64,000 nucleotides of DNA. Origin: Amycolatopsis sp. WQ 127309. GTDB lineage: Bacteria; Actinomycetota; Actinomycetes; Mycobacteriales; Pseudonocardiaceae. The notes beneath the pieces were generated by a model. That model made no database searches and was not told the DNA's origin. It saw only the letters and a list, made by a program, of their open reading frames with translations. The stretch spans positions 868,001-932,000 of the forward strand of contig NZ_CP095481.1 of NCBI RefSeq assembly GCF_023023025.1. The letters run 5' to 3'. Every line of letters begins with the position of its first letter. Position 1 is the stretch's first letter. The translations under genes and the position numbers were made by a program. This document shows positions 37,438-45,821 of this stretch, piece by piece.

Positions 37438-37743
37438 TCACCGGCGGCGCTGCGGGCGGCGCCGGGCGCGGGCGTCCCAGCAGGGCCGGTGCCAGTGCCG
37501 CCGGTCGGCGACGGAGCCGGTCTCGTCGGCGGGCCAGACGACGAGGTGCGGCGTGCCCGGCCGGATCTCGTGGTCGCAGCCGGGGCAGCGGTAGAACTTC
37601 GTGGCCTGCGCGCCGGGCACCGTCCGGACCAGCCACTCGCCGTCGCTCCCGGCTTCGGCACGGGCCCACCCGGTGGCAGCACCGATCTCCCGCTCGGGCG
37701 GCCCACCGTCCGAGCGGTGGCCGGGACGGTTGCGTCGAGGCAC
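37438..37743 (-). CDS. Small putative zinc-binding protein
   Basis: 101 residues from GTG 37743; the frame continues upstream through the 21-bp repeats to 37992, which I reject as noncoding. Basic N- and C-termini (VPRRNRPGHRS and DARARRRPQRRR) flank a compact core with possible zinc ligands: FYRCPGCDHEIRPGTPHLVV and HWHRPCWDA (Cys-x2-Cys, His, His-x3-Cys). Conserved, unnamed in actinobacteria to my knowledge. Might bind nucleic acid. No good ribosome binding site is seen. Confidence 0.7.
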   Translation of the reverse strand: MPRRNRPGHRSDGGPPEREIGAATGWARAEAGSDGEWLVRTVPGAQATKFYRCPGCDHEIRPGTPHLVVWPADETGSVADRRHWHRPCWDARARRRPQRRR

Positions 37744-37818
37744 GCCCAAACGGTAACCGCACCCCACCCACCACCGCGCACCCGCGTGACAGCGCCCACC
37801 ACCCCGTGTCGACCTCCC

Positions 37819-38007
37819 GATCACACGTGCCGGCGCTCCGATCACACGTGATGCCCTTCCCATCACGCGTGATGCCTCCTCAGTCACGCGAGATTCCCGC
37901 CGAAACACGCGAACCGACCGCCCGGGCACGCGAACCGACCGCCCAGGTACGCGAGCCGACCCTCCGGGCACGCGAGTCGTCCGCCCGGGCACGCGACCTC
38001 GCGGGCC
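37819..38007. repeat. Nine-unit 21-bp degenerate tandem array
   Basis: Nine consecutive 21-bp units (37819, 37840, 37861, 37882, 37903, 37924, 37945, 37966, 37987) share the core TCACGCG or GCACGCG at position four of each unit; units two and three extend to the palindrome TCACrCGTGAT, and unit three holds CATCACGCGTGATG, a perfect 14-bp palindrome. The array fills the gap between the zinc-protein start and the phosphodiesterase stop at 38009. It is not a CRISPR array since there are no spacers. Confidence 0.85.
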
Positions 38008-38008
38008 G

Positions 38009-39133
38009 TCACCCCTGGGCGATCGCCAGGGGCACGAGCTGCTCGGCGGTGGTCAGCGAACCGTGCTGCCCGACCAGCGACGTCTCCACGGCCTCGGCCA
38101 GCCCGCGCACCATCCCGAACCGCCCGCGGGCCGCCACGACGACGTCGCCGATCCGCGGCAGCACCCGGTCGCTGACGGTGGGACCGAACCACCCCTCGGC
38201 GACGGCCTCCGCCCGCGAACGCACCCAGGCCCGCTCGCCCACCACCGCCCGCCAGGCGGCGAGCACGTCGGCGGTGGCACCCGGCTCGGTGTAGACGTGC
38301 CGGGCCCGGACCTCACCCCCGAACGTCCGGACACCCGCCAGCAGCTCCGGCACGTCCTCGAGGTCGAGCTTGTCCTCGACGGTGACCATGCCGTGGTCGG
38401 CCACCACGGCGAGCAGGGCGCCGGCCGGCAGACCGTCCACAAGGGACTCCACGAGCCGGTCGACCTGGCGCAGCTGCATCCGCCACGCGTTCGAACCCGG
38501 GCCGTACACGTGCCCGAGCAGGTCGAGTTCACTGTGGTAGGCGTAGCAGAAGGCCCGTCCGGCGAGCACCGACAACGTCCGGGCGGCGAGGTCGCCGAGC
38601 GCGTGCACCCCGGCGTAACGCGCGCCGCTCTGGGTGGCGCGGGTCAGCGCCGAGTCGGCGAACTGCGCGGACGACACGACGGCCGCGTCGATCCCGGCCG
38701 CGGCGGCCAGCTCGAACGTCGTCGGCAGCGGCTGCACCTCACGCGGCGGGAGCGCGCCGCGAAGGTCGCCGCCGTCCTCGTGGCTGCGCCAGCGCAACGC
38801 GTTGAGCACGCCGACGCCCGGCATCTCGAAGGTGTAGCCGACCATGCCGTGCTCACCGGACGCGAGGCCTGTCCCGATCGCGGCCACCCCGGCGGCGGTG
38901 GTCGACGGGAAGCCCACGCGCACCGTCCGCCGGGCGAGCTCGGTCAGCACCGGGGCGTCCGCGGCGTGCTCGGTCAGCAGTTCCCAGCCAAGCCCGTCGA
39001 TCAGCAGCACCGCCGCGCTCCGCGCCGCCGGCAGGTCCAGCGTGTTCGCGCACCCGGGCACCCCGAGCGCGGCGAGCAGGGAAGGGACGACTTGGCCGAG
39101 GTGCGCGACGTCGGCGAGCGAAGGGGGCTGCAC
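38009..39133 (-). CDS. Alkaline phosphatase superfamily / nucleotide pyrophosphatase-type protein
   Basis: 374 residues from GTG 39133 with GGAAGG upstream; the frame to 39280 is not used. Type I phosphodiesterase/nucleotide pyrophosphatase fold: metal Asp in VLLIDGLGWELL, nucleophile Thr in VGFPSTTAAGVAAIGTGL, and further metal ligands in YHSELDLLGHVYG and VVADHGMVTVED. No signal peptide and no membrane helix, so cytosolic, unlike secreted members. Hydrolyses phosphodiester or phosphonate bonds; natural substrate unknown. Divergent from the FmdB-like gene with 45 bases between starts. Confidence 0.9.
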   Translation of the reverse strand: MQPPSLADVAHLGQVVPSLLAALGVPGCANTLDLPAARSAAVLLIDGLGWELLTEHAADAPVLTELARRTVRVGFPSTTAAGVAAIGTGLASGEHGMVGYTFEMPGVGVLNALRWRSHEDGGDLRGALPPREVQPLPTTFELAAAAGIDAAVVSSAQFADSALTRATQSGARYAGVHALGDLAARTLSVLAGRAFCYAYHSELDLLGHVYGPGSNAWRMQLRQVDRLVESLVDGLPAGALLAVVADHGMVTVEDKLDLEDVPELLAGVRTFGGEVRARHVYTEPGATADVLAAWRAVVGERAWVRSRAEAVAEGWFGPTVSDRVLPRIGDVVVAARGRFGMVRGLAEAVETSLVGQHGSLTTAEQLVPLAIAQG

Positions 39134-39178
39134 GCGCCCACCTTCCCATCCGGGGGCCGGCCCGGCGATAATCGCCGC

Positions 39179-39388
39179 ATGCCGACCTACGCCTACCGCT
39201 GCCGCGAGTGCACCGAGACCTTCGAGCTCCTGCGCCCGATGAGCGAGTCCGGCGCGCCGGCCGCCTGCCCGGAGGGCCACGCGGACACCGTCAAGCTGCT
39301 CACGACGGTCGCCCTCACCGGAGCCGCGGGTGGTCCCGCGGCCCCGGCCGGTGGCGGCGGGTGCTGTGGCGGCGGCTGCTGCGGCTGA
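39179..39388 (+). CDS. FmdB family zinc ribbon protein
   Basis: 69 residues. N-terminal zinc ribbon with MPTYAYRCRECTETFELLRPM (written MPTYAYRCRECTE plus FELLRPM), the second metal pair being Cys in AACPEGH with His. The last residues GGGGCCGGGCCG are a Gly/Cys tail that could bind an extra metal. FmdB proteins were named for formamidase regulation, but their role is generally unknown; often metal-related or transcriptional. Starts 45 bp from the divergent phosphodiesterase. Confidence 0.9.
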   Translation: MPTYAYRCRECTETFELLRPMSESGAPAACPEGHADTVKLLTTVALTGAAGGPAAPAGGGGCCGGGCCG

Positions 39389-39394
39389 CCGGCC

Positions 39395-40513
39395 TCAGAG
39401 CGCCTTCAGCGCCTGGTCGAGGTCGTGCCAGAGGTCCTCGACGTCTTCCAGCCCGGCGGACAGCCGGATGAGCTGCTCGGACACGCCGGCGTCGTGGCGG
39501 TCGCCGGCGTCGACGATCCGGTGGCTGATCGACCCCGGGTGCTGGATCAGCGTGTCGACGCTGCCCAGGCTGACGGCGGGCGTGATCAGCCGGACGGCAC
39601 CGATCAGGGCGTGCGGGTCGCCGTCGACCTCGAACGCCACCAGCGGGCCGCCAAGCCGCGGGTAGTGCACCTTCGTCACGGCCGGGTGGGCGGCGAGCCG
39701 CTCGGCCAGCGTCGCCGCGGTCGCGGACGCCGCGCCGACCCGCAGCGGCAGCGTGGAAAGCCCGCGCAGCAACAGGTATCCGGCGAGCGGGTGCAGCACG
39801 CCGCCGGTGGCGAAGCGGATCTGCCGCAGCCGGGCGGCTTCCTCGGCGTCGCACGCGACGATCCCGCCCATCACGTCGCCGTGGCCGCCGAGGAACTTCG
39901 TCGCGCTGTGCAGCACGATCCGGGCGCCGTGGCGGCCCGGGCGCTGCAGCACCGGTGTCGCGAAAGTGTTGTCCACCACCAGCGGCACGTCCCCGCACGC
40001 GAGAGCCAGCGCGGCGATGTCGACCTCGGCGAGCGTCGGGTTCGCCGGGGTCTCGACGAACACCAGGCCGGTGTCGGGCCGCAGCGCGGCGGCGACGGCG
40101 TCCGGCGCGGCCCAGGTGACCTCGGTGCCGAGCAGTCCCGACTGGAGCAGGTGGTCACTGCAGCCGTACAGCGGGCGCACGGCGACGACGTGGCGTTTCC
40201 CCTGCGCCACCGCGGAAAGCAGGCAGGCGGACACCGCGGCCATGCCGCTGGCGAACGCGACGCCGTGGTCGAACCCTTCGAGCTCGGCCAGGGCCCGCTC
40301 GAACCGCTCGACGGTCGGGTTGCCCACCCGGCCGTAGATCGGCGGGCCGGCCACCTCGCCGCCGGCGGCGAACTCGTCGATCCGGGCGGCTTCGCCGGCA
40401 CTGTCCCGGGACGGGTAGGTCGTGGACAGGTCGAGCGGCGCGGCGTGCACGCCGAGGTCCGTGAGGTCGTCACGGCCGGCGTGGACGGCGCGGGTGCGCA
40501 GGGCGGAAGTCAT
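39395..40513 (-). CDS. PLP-dependent trans-sulfuration enzyme (cystathionine/methionine gamma-lyase type)
   Basis: 372 residues, fold type I Cys/Met metabolism enzyme. PLP lysine in IVLHSATKFLGGHGDVMGG; cofactor Tyr and Arg in PPIYGRVGNPTVERFE; substrate Tyr in RPLYGCSDHLL; Asp in PLVVDNTFATPVLQRPG. The GVHAAPLDLSTTYP start fits the group. May cleave cystathionine or methionine, or act as a synthase. Divergent Lrp/AsnC gene starts 58 bp away; such pairs are typically regulator and target, with an amino acid as ligand. Confidence 0.9.
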   Translation of the reverse strand: MTSALRTRAVHAGRDDLTDLGVHAAPLDLSTTYPSRDSAGEAARIDEFAAGGEVAGPPIYGRVGNPTVERFERALAELEGFDHGVAFASGMAAVSACLLSAVAQGKRHVVAVRPLYGCSDHLLQSGLLGTEVTWAAPDAVAAALRPDTGLVFVETPANPTLAEVDIAALALACGDVPLVVDNTFATPVLQRPGRHGARIVLHSATKFLGGHGDVMGGIVACDAEEAARLRQIRFATGGVLHPLAGYLLLRGLSTLPLRVGAASATAATLAERLAAHPAVTKVHYPRLGGPLVAFEVDGDPHALIGAVRLITPAVSLGSVDTLIQHPGSISHRIVDAGDRHDAGVSEQLIRLSAGLEDVEDLWHDLDQALKAL

Positions 40514-40523
40514 AGGAGCATGC

Positions 40524-40543
40524 TCGATCTTTCACCGGATCGA
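40524..40543. promoter_or_regulatory. Candidate Lrp/AsnC operator between divergent genes
   Basis: Inverted repeat TCGATC (40524-40529) and GATCGA (40538-40543) with an 8-base spacer, inside the 58-bp gap between the trans-sulfuration gene and the Lrp gene. Size and symmetry suit an Lrp-family dimer. The gap also seems less GC-rich than its surroundings. Confidence 0.5.
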
Positions 40544-40571
40544 AGGCAACAGTCTCGGATATCATTCGCCG

Positions 40572-41048
40572 ATGCCCGATTCCGTCGAACTCAGTCCGGT
40601 TGATCTTGACATTCTGCGCTTGCTGCAGAACGACGCCCGGATCACCAACAAGGACCTCGCGGCCGCGGTCGGCCTGGCGCCGTCGACGTGCCTGGACCGG
40701 GTGGCGCGGCTGCGGGACACCGGCGTGATCACCGGGCAGCACGCGTCGGTCGACGCGGCGAAGCTCGGGCGGCCGCTGGAGGCGTTCCTGTTCGTCCAGG
40801 TGCGCCCGCACCGGCGGCCGCTGGTGGACCCGTTCATCGAGCACCTGCTGTCCCTGCCCGAGGTGCGCGCGGTCTACCACCTGACCGGGCCGGACGACTT
40901 CCTCGCGCACGTCGCCACCAGCTCGGCCGGCGAGCTGCAGCGGCTGGTGCTCGACGAGCTGACCGCCCGCGACGAGGTCGCCCGCGTCCACACGAACCTG
41001 GTGTTCCAGCACTGGAGCGGCGGCCCGCTGCTGCCACCCGGTGCTTGA
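40572..41048 (+). CDS. Lrp/AsnC family transcriptional regulator
   Basis: 158 residues from ATG 40572. N-terminal winged helix-turn-helix (LSPVDLDILRLLQNDARITN, then KDLAAAVGLAPSTCLDRVAR) and C-terminal RAM/ACT-like ligand domain (EAFLFVQVRPH, VRAVYHLTGPDDFLAHV). Probably senses an amino acid and controls the divergent trans-sulfuration gene. Forms dimers and octamers in family members. Confidence 0.93.
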   Translation: MPDSVELSPVDLDILRLLQNDARITNKDLAAAVGLAPSTCLDRVARLRDTGVITGQHASVDAAKLGRPLEAFLFVQVRPHRRPLVDPFIEHLLSLPEVRAVYHLTGPDDFLAHVATSSAGELQRLVLDELTARDEVARVHTNLVFQHWSGGPLLPPGA

Positions 41049-41064
41049 CGTCCGGCCGTCGACG

Positions 41065-41589
41065 TCACAGCGTCTCGAGCCACCGGCGTGTCTGGCGCGG
41101 GGACGTCATGCGGAGGACCGCGGGGCACGGCGGTTCGACGGCCCAGCCCCGGATGGTCGCCCGCTTCCGCGCGAACGACGCGAAGTGCCAGCGGATGATC
41201 GAGTCGGCGGAGAACGTCTGGCGGAACGACTCGACGTTGCCGTTGCAGATCCGCTCGCGGGTCACCGACCGCACGGCCGTCCGGCGCAGCAGGCGGCCCA
41301 GCGAAAGCCCGCGCGGGTAGTCGAGTCCCACGATGAGCTGGGTGCGGGGCAGCACGACGTCCTTCCACCGGCTGTACGCGGCGTCGAGGACCCAGCGCTC
41401 CCCCGCGCAGACCTCCGCGATGCGGCGGCGCTGCTCCTCGTCGGGCACCTGGACCCAGCCCGGCTGCCAGGTGAGGTCGTCCACGGAGTGGTACGGCAGG
41501 CCGGTGCGCTCGGCGATCCGCGCGGCAAGCGTCGACTTGCCCGAGCCGGTGACGCCGTAGACGACGATCCGGTCAGGAGTCGAGGTCAC
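41065..41589 (-). CDS. P-loop kinase-like protein (adenylate kinase/FlaR type)
   Basis: 174 residues from GTG 41589. Walker A in VVYGVTGSGKSTLAARIAER at the N-terminus; TGLPYHSVDDLTWQPGW and WVLDAAYSRWKDVVLPRTQL follow, the pattern of the nucleoside/nucleotide kinase-like proteins often annotated as DNA topology modulation proteins. The C-terminal half is basic with many Arg (RLLRRTAVRSVTRER). Likely phosphorylates a small substrate. It overlaps the Lrp gene (41573-42037) by 17 bp and follows it, so both are probably on one transcript. Confidence 0.82.
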   Translation of the reverse strand: MTSTPDRIVVYGVTGSGKSTLAARIAERTGLPYHSVDDLTWQPGWVQVPDEEQRRRIAEVCAGERWVLDAAYSRWKDVVLPRTQLIVGLDYPRGLSLGRLLRRTAVRSVTRERICNGNVESFRQTFSADSIIRWHFASFARKRATIRGWAVEPPCPAVLRMTSPRQTRRWLETL

Positions 41590-42037
41590 GGGCGGGCTCC
41601 TGCGGTCCTCGGTAGGGCAGGGTCTGGCTGTAGACGATGCTCGTGGTCGTGCTGCCGAACTGGGCCAGCTCGTCCATCGTGCGCTCGAGGTGGGCCATCG
41701 AGGCCGCAGCGACCTTGAGCGTGTAGCAGTCGTCGCCGGTGGTGCGCACGCATTCGAGGATCTCGAAGCGCTCGGCCAGCAGCTTGTGCAGCGGCTCGTG
41801 GCGGCTGCCCGGGTACTTGAGCCGGACGACGGCCAGCACCGCGTACCCGACCTTGCCGAGGTCGATGTCCGCGCGGTACCCGGTGATCACGCCGGTGGCC
41901 TCGAGGCGGCGGAGGCGTTCGGTGGTCGCGGACGCGCTGAGGTTCACCCGGCGGCCCAGCTCGGTGAGGGGCAGCCGGGCGTCACGCTGGAGCTCGACCA
42001 GGATGGCCCAGTCGGTCGGATCGAGACTCTCGGTCAT
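41573..42037 (-). CDS. Lrp/AsnC family transcriptional regulator
   Basis: 154 residues. Winged helix (LDPTDWAILVELQRDARLPL, then TELGRRVNLSASATTERLRR) and RAM domain (VGYAVLAVVRLKYPGSRHEP, TGDDCYTLKVAAASMAHLER). A paralogue of the product at 40572 but clearly diverged. The downstream kinase-like gene overlaps its 3' end. Divergent from the F420-type oxidoreductase (92-bp gap), which may be its target. Confidence 0.93.
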   Translation of the reverse strand: MTESLDPTDWAILVELQRDARLPLTELGRRVNLSASATTERLRRLEATGVITGYRADIDLGKVGYAVLAVVRLKYPGSRHEPLHKLLAERFEILECVRTTGDDCYTLKVAAASMAHLERTMDELAQFGSTTTSIVYSQTLPYRGPQEPARDLDS

Positions 42038-42129
42038 CCGGCGAATATACCGCGAGATCCACGGCCGAAGCCGGTGAACGCCGTGGCCGATCCCTTCCGA
42101 TCAGGGCTTTCCCCTCGTAGCCTTGGTGG

Positions 42130-42969
42130 GTGAAGATCGGCGTGAACGTCCCCAACTTCGGCCCCGGCACGGATCCCGGCGCACTGCGCTCGTGGGCGCA
42201 GACCGTCGAAGGCCTCGGCTACGACCTGCTGATGGTGTCCGACCACGTCGCGATCACGCCCGACGTCGCGGTGCAGTACCCGGCGCCGTTCTACGAGCCG
42301 TTCACGACGCTGTCGTGGCTGGCCGGCGTCACGACGCGGGTGCGCCTGGGGACCACCGTGCTGGTCGTGCCGTACCGCCATCCCCTGCTGGTCGCCCGGA
42401 TGGCGGCGAACCTCGACCAGCTCAGCGGCGGCCGGCTCGTGCTCGGCGCCGGCATCGGCTGGGCGAAGCAGGAGTTCGACGCGCTGGGCGTCCCGTTCGA
42501 GCGGCGCGGGAAGCTCACCACCGAGTACCTGCGGACGATCCGCGCGGCCTGGGCCGAGCACGACGACTACCGCGCGGGCCCGATCCCGCTCTGGCTCGGC
42601 GGGCTCAGCGACGCCGGGCTGCGCCGGGCGATCGAGCTCGGCGACGCGTGGCACCCGTTGCGGCTGACCATGGCCGGGTTCCGGGAAGGGCTGGGGCGCT
42701 TGACAACCCTGGCCGGCGACCGGCCGGTGCCCGGGTTCGCGCCGCGGATCCTGCTGCGGCTGACGGACACGCCGGTGACCGGGCCGGACCGGCGCGCCGG
42801 CGAGGGCACGCTCGACCAGGTCCTCGACGACCTGGCGCGGTTGCGGGACCTGGGTGCCGACACCGTCGTGCTCGACCCGTTCGACGCCGACCCGGCCGAG
42901 ACCCTCCACCCGGAGCCGGCTTGGCGAGACCTCGCGGTGATTGCCGCGTCCTGGAAGGAGAAACTGTGA
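42130..42969 (+). CDS. LLM class F420-dependent or flavin-dependent oxidoreductase
   Basis: 279 residues from GTG 42130. Luciferase-like monooxygenase TIM barrel: MKIGVNVPNFGPGTD start, MVSDHVAITPDV, TTVLVVPYRHPLLVARM and LVLGAGIGWAKQEFDALGV are typical of the F420-dependent group common in actinobacteria. Likely reduces or oxidises a small molecule with F420 or FMN. Its stop overlaps the next start (GTGA), so it is coupled to the deaminase gene. Confidence 0.88.
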   Translation: MKIGVNVPNFGPGTDPGALRSWAQTVEGLGYDLLMVSDHVAITPDVAVQYPAPFYEPFTTLSWLAGVTTRVRLGTTVLVVPYRHPLLVARMAANLDQLSGGRLVLGAGIGWAKQEFDALGVPFERRGKLTTEYLRTIRAAWAEHDDYRAGPIPLWLGGLSDAGLRRAIELGDAWHPLRLTMAGFREGLGRLTTLAGDRPVPGFAPRILLRLTDTPVTGPDRRAGEGTLDQVLDDLARLRDLGADTVVLDPFDADPAETLHPEPAWRDLAVIAASWKEKL

Positions 42970-43394
42970 ACGACACCGAGGAAACCCTGCTCCGGCGGGC
43001 GATCGAGCTGGCCCGTGAAGCGCGCGAGGTGCACGGCAACCCGCCGTTCGGCTCCCTGCTGGCGGACACCGACGGCAACGTCCTGGCCGAGGACCGCAAC
43101 ACCTCGATCACCGACGACGACATCACGGCGCACCCCGAGCTGAAGCTCGCCCGCTGGGCGGCGCAGCACCTGGCCCCGGAGGTCGCGGCGGCGACGACGA
43201 TGTTCACCAGCACCCAGCCGTGCGGGATGTGCGCCGGCGCGATCGAGCGGTCCGGGCTCGGCCGGGTCGTCTACGCGCTGTCGACCGAGCAGTTCCTCAC
43301 CCTGCGGCCGCCGGTCACCTGGGGCGGCCACAAGCTCGACGGCCCCGCGCTGTTCGACGAGGCCCGCGTCCCGGTCGAGGGGTACTACCGGTAG
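42966..43394 (+). CDS. Nucleoside/guanine deaminase-like protein
   Basis: 142 residues from GTG 42966. Cytidine deaminase-like zinc fold: metal His56 and catalytic Glu58 in TAHPELKLARWAA (HPE rather than HAE), and Cys86 and Cys89 in STQPCGMCAGAIERSG. GNPPFGSLLADTDGNVLAED is the usual start of the guanine/cytosine deaminase branch. Substrate may be guanine, cytosine or another base. Translationally coupled to the upstream oxidoreductase, so the two may act on the same heterocycle. Confidence 0.87.
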   Translation: MNDTEETLLRRAIELAREAREVHGNPPFGSLLADTDGNVLAEDRNTSITDDDITAHPELKLARWAAQHLAPEVAAATTMFTSTQPCGMCAGAIERSGLGRVVYALSTEQFLTLRPPVTWGGHKLDGPALFDEARVPVEGYYR

Positions 43395-43536
43395 CGGCCG
43401 ACGCCCCCTGGAAGCGGTCCTGGCGAGCGTTGCGCCAACCGAGCACGATCCGGGCGCCGGGGTAACGGGCGCCATCCTCCGGACGACCTCCTTCGCACGA
43501 ACGGACCCGCCGATCGTGCCGACCGGAGGTGTCCCG

Positions 43537-44034
43537 ATGACCGACCTGTACCAACCGGATCCCGGCGCGCCGGCGGCCGCACCGGCTCGGCCCGGGTACC
43601 GGACCAGCCCCTGGCGCCTGGTGCTCGCGGCCACGGGCGGCGCGGCGCTGGTCGGCGCGCTGTGGGCCGGCCTCGGCCTGGCCGGTTCCGGCGGTCCCGC
43701 GGGCCCGTCCGGGGGCACGTTCGACCTCCGTGGCACGTTCACGTTGACCAGCGGCGGGGACGGCTTCGGCACGTGCGTCGGCTCCGGCGGTTATGCGGAC
43801 ATCACCGGTGGCGCCGCGGTCACGGTCTACAACGCCGCCGGCACCGTGCTCTCCCGGGGCGCGCTCGGCACCGGACGGCCGGCGGGCATGGGCACCTGCG
43901 TGTTCTCCCTGTCCGCGCAGAGCGTCCCCGCGGGCGAGCAGATCTACCTGGTCGAGGTCGCCCACCGCGGCCGGACCATGGTGACACCGCAGGACGCGCG
44001 CGACGGCGACGTCGCGCTCAGCCTGGGTGGCTGA
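43537..44034 (+). CDS. Membrane-anchored extracytoplasmic protein
   Basis: 165 residues from ATG 43537, fixed by GGAGGT at 43525-43530. A proline/alanine-rich cytosolic N-terminus (residues 1-25), then one membrane helix (LVLAATGGAALVGALWAGLG), then a beta-rich outer domain with Cys residues in GFGTCVGSGGYADI and GMGTCVFSLSAQSV that may form a disulfide. No family recognised; likely an actinomycete envelope protein. One base separates its stop from that of the convergent dehydrogenase. Confidence 0.72.
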   Translation: MTDLYQPDPGAPAAAPARPGYRTSPWRLVLAATGGAALVGALWAGLGLAGSGGPAGPSGGTFDLRGTFTLTSGGDGFGTCVGSGGYADITGGAAVTVYNAAGTVLSRGALGTGRPAGMGTCVFSLSAQSVPAGEQIYLVEVAHRGRTMVTPQDARDGDVALSLGG

Positions 44035-45804
44035 TCAGTAGTCCTTGAAGCCCTTCCCGGTCTTCCGCCCCAGCCGGCCGGCGGTGACCAGGTGCTCCAG
44101 CAGCGGCGCCGGCGCGAAGCCTTCCTCGCGGAACTCGTTGTAGAGCGTCCGCTGGATGGCCAGGGAGACGTCGAGGCCCACGACATCCAGCAGCTCGAAC
44201 GGGCCCATCGGCAGGCCGCAGCCGACCTTCATCGCCGTGTCGATGTCGTCGGCGCCGGCGTAGTGCGCCTCCAGCATCTTCACGGCGTCGTTGAGGTACG
44301 GGAACAACAGCGCGTTGACGATGAAGCCCGCGCGGTCGCCGCAGTGGACGGCGTGCTTGCCGACGGCCTGGCAGACCGCGCTCGCCGTGGCGACGACGTC
44401 CGGGGCCGTGGCGATGGTCGACACGACCTCCACCAGCTTCATCACCGGGGCCGGGTTGAAGAAGTGGAGACCGACCACATCGCCCGGCCGCGAAGTCGCC
44501 GCGGCGCACTCGATCACCGGCAGGGAGGACGTCGTCGTGGCCAGGACGGCGCCGGGGCGGACGACCTCGTCCAGGGCCGCGAACACCGCCTGCTTCACCG
44601 AAAGCTCCTCGGCCACCGCCTCGACGACCAGGTCGACGTCGGCCAGGGCATCGAAGTCGGTGACCGGGGTGATCCTCCCCAAGGCCAGCGCCGCGTCCTC
44701 TTCGGACAGCTTGCCCTTGACCACGGCCTTGTCGAGCGACTTCTTCACCTTCGCCACCGAAGCCTGGGCCTTCTCCAGGCTGCGGGCCCGCAGCACGACG
44801 TCGAGGCCGCGCTTCGCGAAGACCTCCGCGATGCCGGTGGCCATCGTGCCGGTGCCGACCACACCGACCTTCGCGACCGGCCGCGGCGCGACACCGTCCA
44901 CAGTGGACGTCGCCGTGGCGTCCACGACCACGTTCGGCGAGTCCGGCGCGTCGTAGGTGTAGAAGCCGCGGCCGGTCTTGCGGCCGAGCAGGCCCGCGGT
45001 GATCATCTGCTTGAGCAGCGGCGCCGGCGCGTGCAGCCGGTTGCGGGACTGGTGGTACATCGTGTCGAGGATCTCGTTCGCGGTGTCCAGCCCGATCAGG
45101 TCGAGCAGCGCGAGCGGGCCCATCGGGTAGCCGCAGCCGAAGCGCATCGCGGCGTCGAGGTCCTCGCGCGTGGCGTAGCGCTGCTCGTACATCCGCACCG
45201 CGTGGTTCAGGTAGCCGAACAGCAGCGCGTTCGCGATGAACCCGGCCCGGTCGCCGATCACCACCGGCACCTTGCCCAGCCGCTCGGCGAACGCGACGAC
45301 GTCGGTGACCACCTCCGGCTCGGTGACCACGGTCTTCACGATCTCGACGAGCTTCTGCACCGGCGCCGGGTTGAAGAAGTGCATGCCGACGACCTTGCCG
45401 GGGCGCGCGGTGTGCACGCCGATCTCGGTGATCGACAGCGAGGACGTGTTGGACGCGAACACGACCTCCGGCCGGGTGACCTTGTCCAGCTGCGTGAAGA
45501 CGTCGGCCTTGGCCGCCAGGCTCTCCGGGATCGCCTCGACCACGAGGTCCACTTCGGACAGATCCGAGAGCGTGGTGCTGTACCGGATCCGACCCAGCAG
45601 GGCCTCCCGGCCCGCTTCGTCGAGCTTTCCGCCGGACAGGGCGCGCTCGGTCGAGTGCTCCAGGTGCCCCCGGCCGCGTGCGACGCCCGTCTCGTCCAGC
45701 TCGACCGTGATGACGTCGAGGCCGCTGCGCGCGAGCACTTCGGCGATACCGGCCCCCATCGTGCCGAGGCCGACCACTCCGACTGTCGAGATGTCCCGCG
45801 CCAT
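44035..45804 (-). CDS. Fused double 3-hydroxyacyl-CoA dehydrogenase
   Basis: 589 residues made of two complete 3-hydroxyacyl-CoA dehydrogenase copies. Each has its own NAD motif (VGVVGLGTMGAGIAEVLARS near residue 8 and VGVVGTGTMATGIAEVFAKR near 312), the catalytic His-Glu region (GMHFFNPAPVQKLVEIV and GLHFFNPAPVMKLVEVV), GDRAGFIANALLF / GDRAGFIVNALLF and a C-terminal GRKTGRGFYTYD / GRKTGKGFKDY. Oxidises 3-hydroxybutyryl- or longer hydroxyacyl-CoA. A palindrome 18 bp upstream of the start resembles the TetR operator at 1757-1770. Confidence 0.92.
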   Translation of the reverse strand: MARDISTVGVVGLGTMGAGIAEVLARSGLDVITVELDETGVARGRGHLEHSTERALSGGKLDEAGREALLGRIRYSTTLSDLSEVDLVVEAIPESLAAKADVFTQLDKVTRPEVVFASNTSSLSITEIGVHTARPGKVVGMHFFNPAPVQKLVEIVKTVVTEPEVVTDVVAFAERLGKVPVVIGDRAGFIANALLFGYLNHAVRMYEQRYATREDLDAAMRFGCGYPMGPLALLDLIGLDTANEILDTMYHQSRNRLHAPAPLLKQMITAGLLGRKTGRGFYTYDAPDSPNVVVDATATSTVDGVAPRPVAKVGVVGTGTMATGIAEVFAKRGLDVVLRARSLEKAQASVAKVKKSLDKAVVKGKLSEEDAALALGRITPVTDFDALADVDLVVEAVAEELSVKQAVFAALDEVVRPGAVLATTTSSLPVIECAAATSRPGDVVGLHFFNPAPVMKLVEVVSTIATAPDVVATASAVCQAVGKHAVHCGDRAGFIVNALLFPYLNDAVKMLEAHYAGADDIDTAMKVGCGLPMGPFELLDVVGLDVSLAIQRTLYNEFREEGFAPAPLLEHLVTAGRLGRKTGKGFKDY

Positions 45805-45821
45805 CGAGGCCTCCAGTGATG

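Noticed and set aside
37819..38007. CRISPR array
   Set aside because: Repeats are contiguous 21-bp units without spacers and no cas gene is present.
43385..43394. CTACCGGTAG, identical to the palindrome at 1760-1769
   Set aside because: It is exactly the last codons and stop (Tyr-Arg-stop) of the deaminase gene, with no promoter beside it, so it is likely chance.
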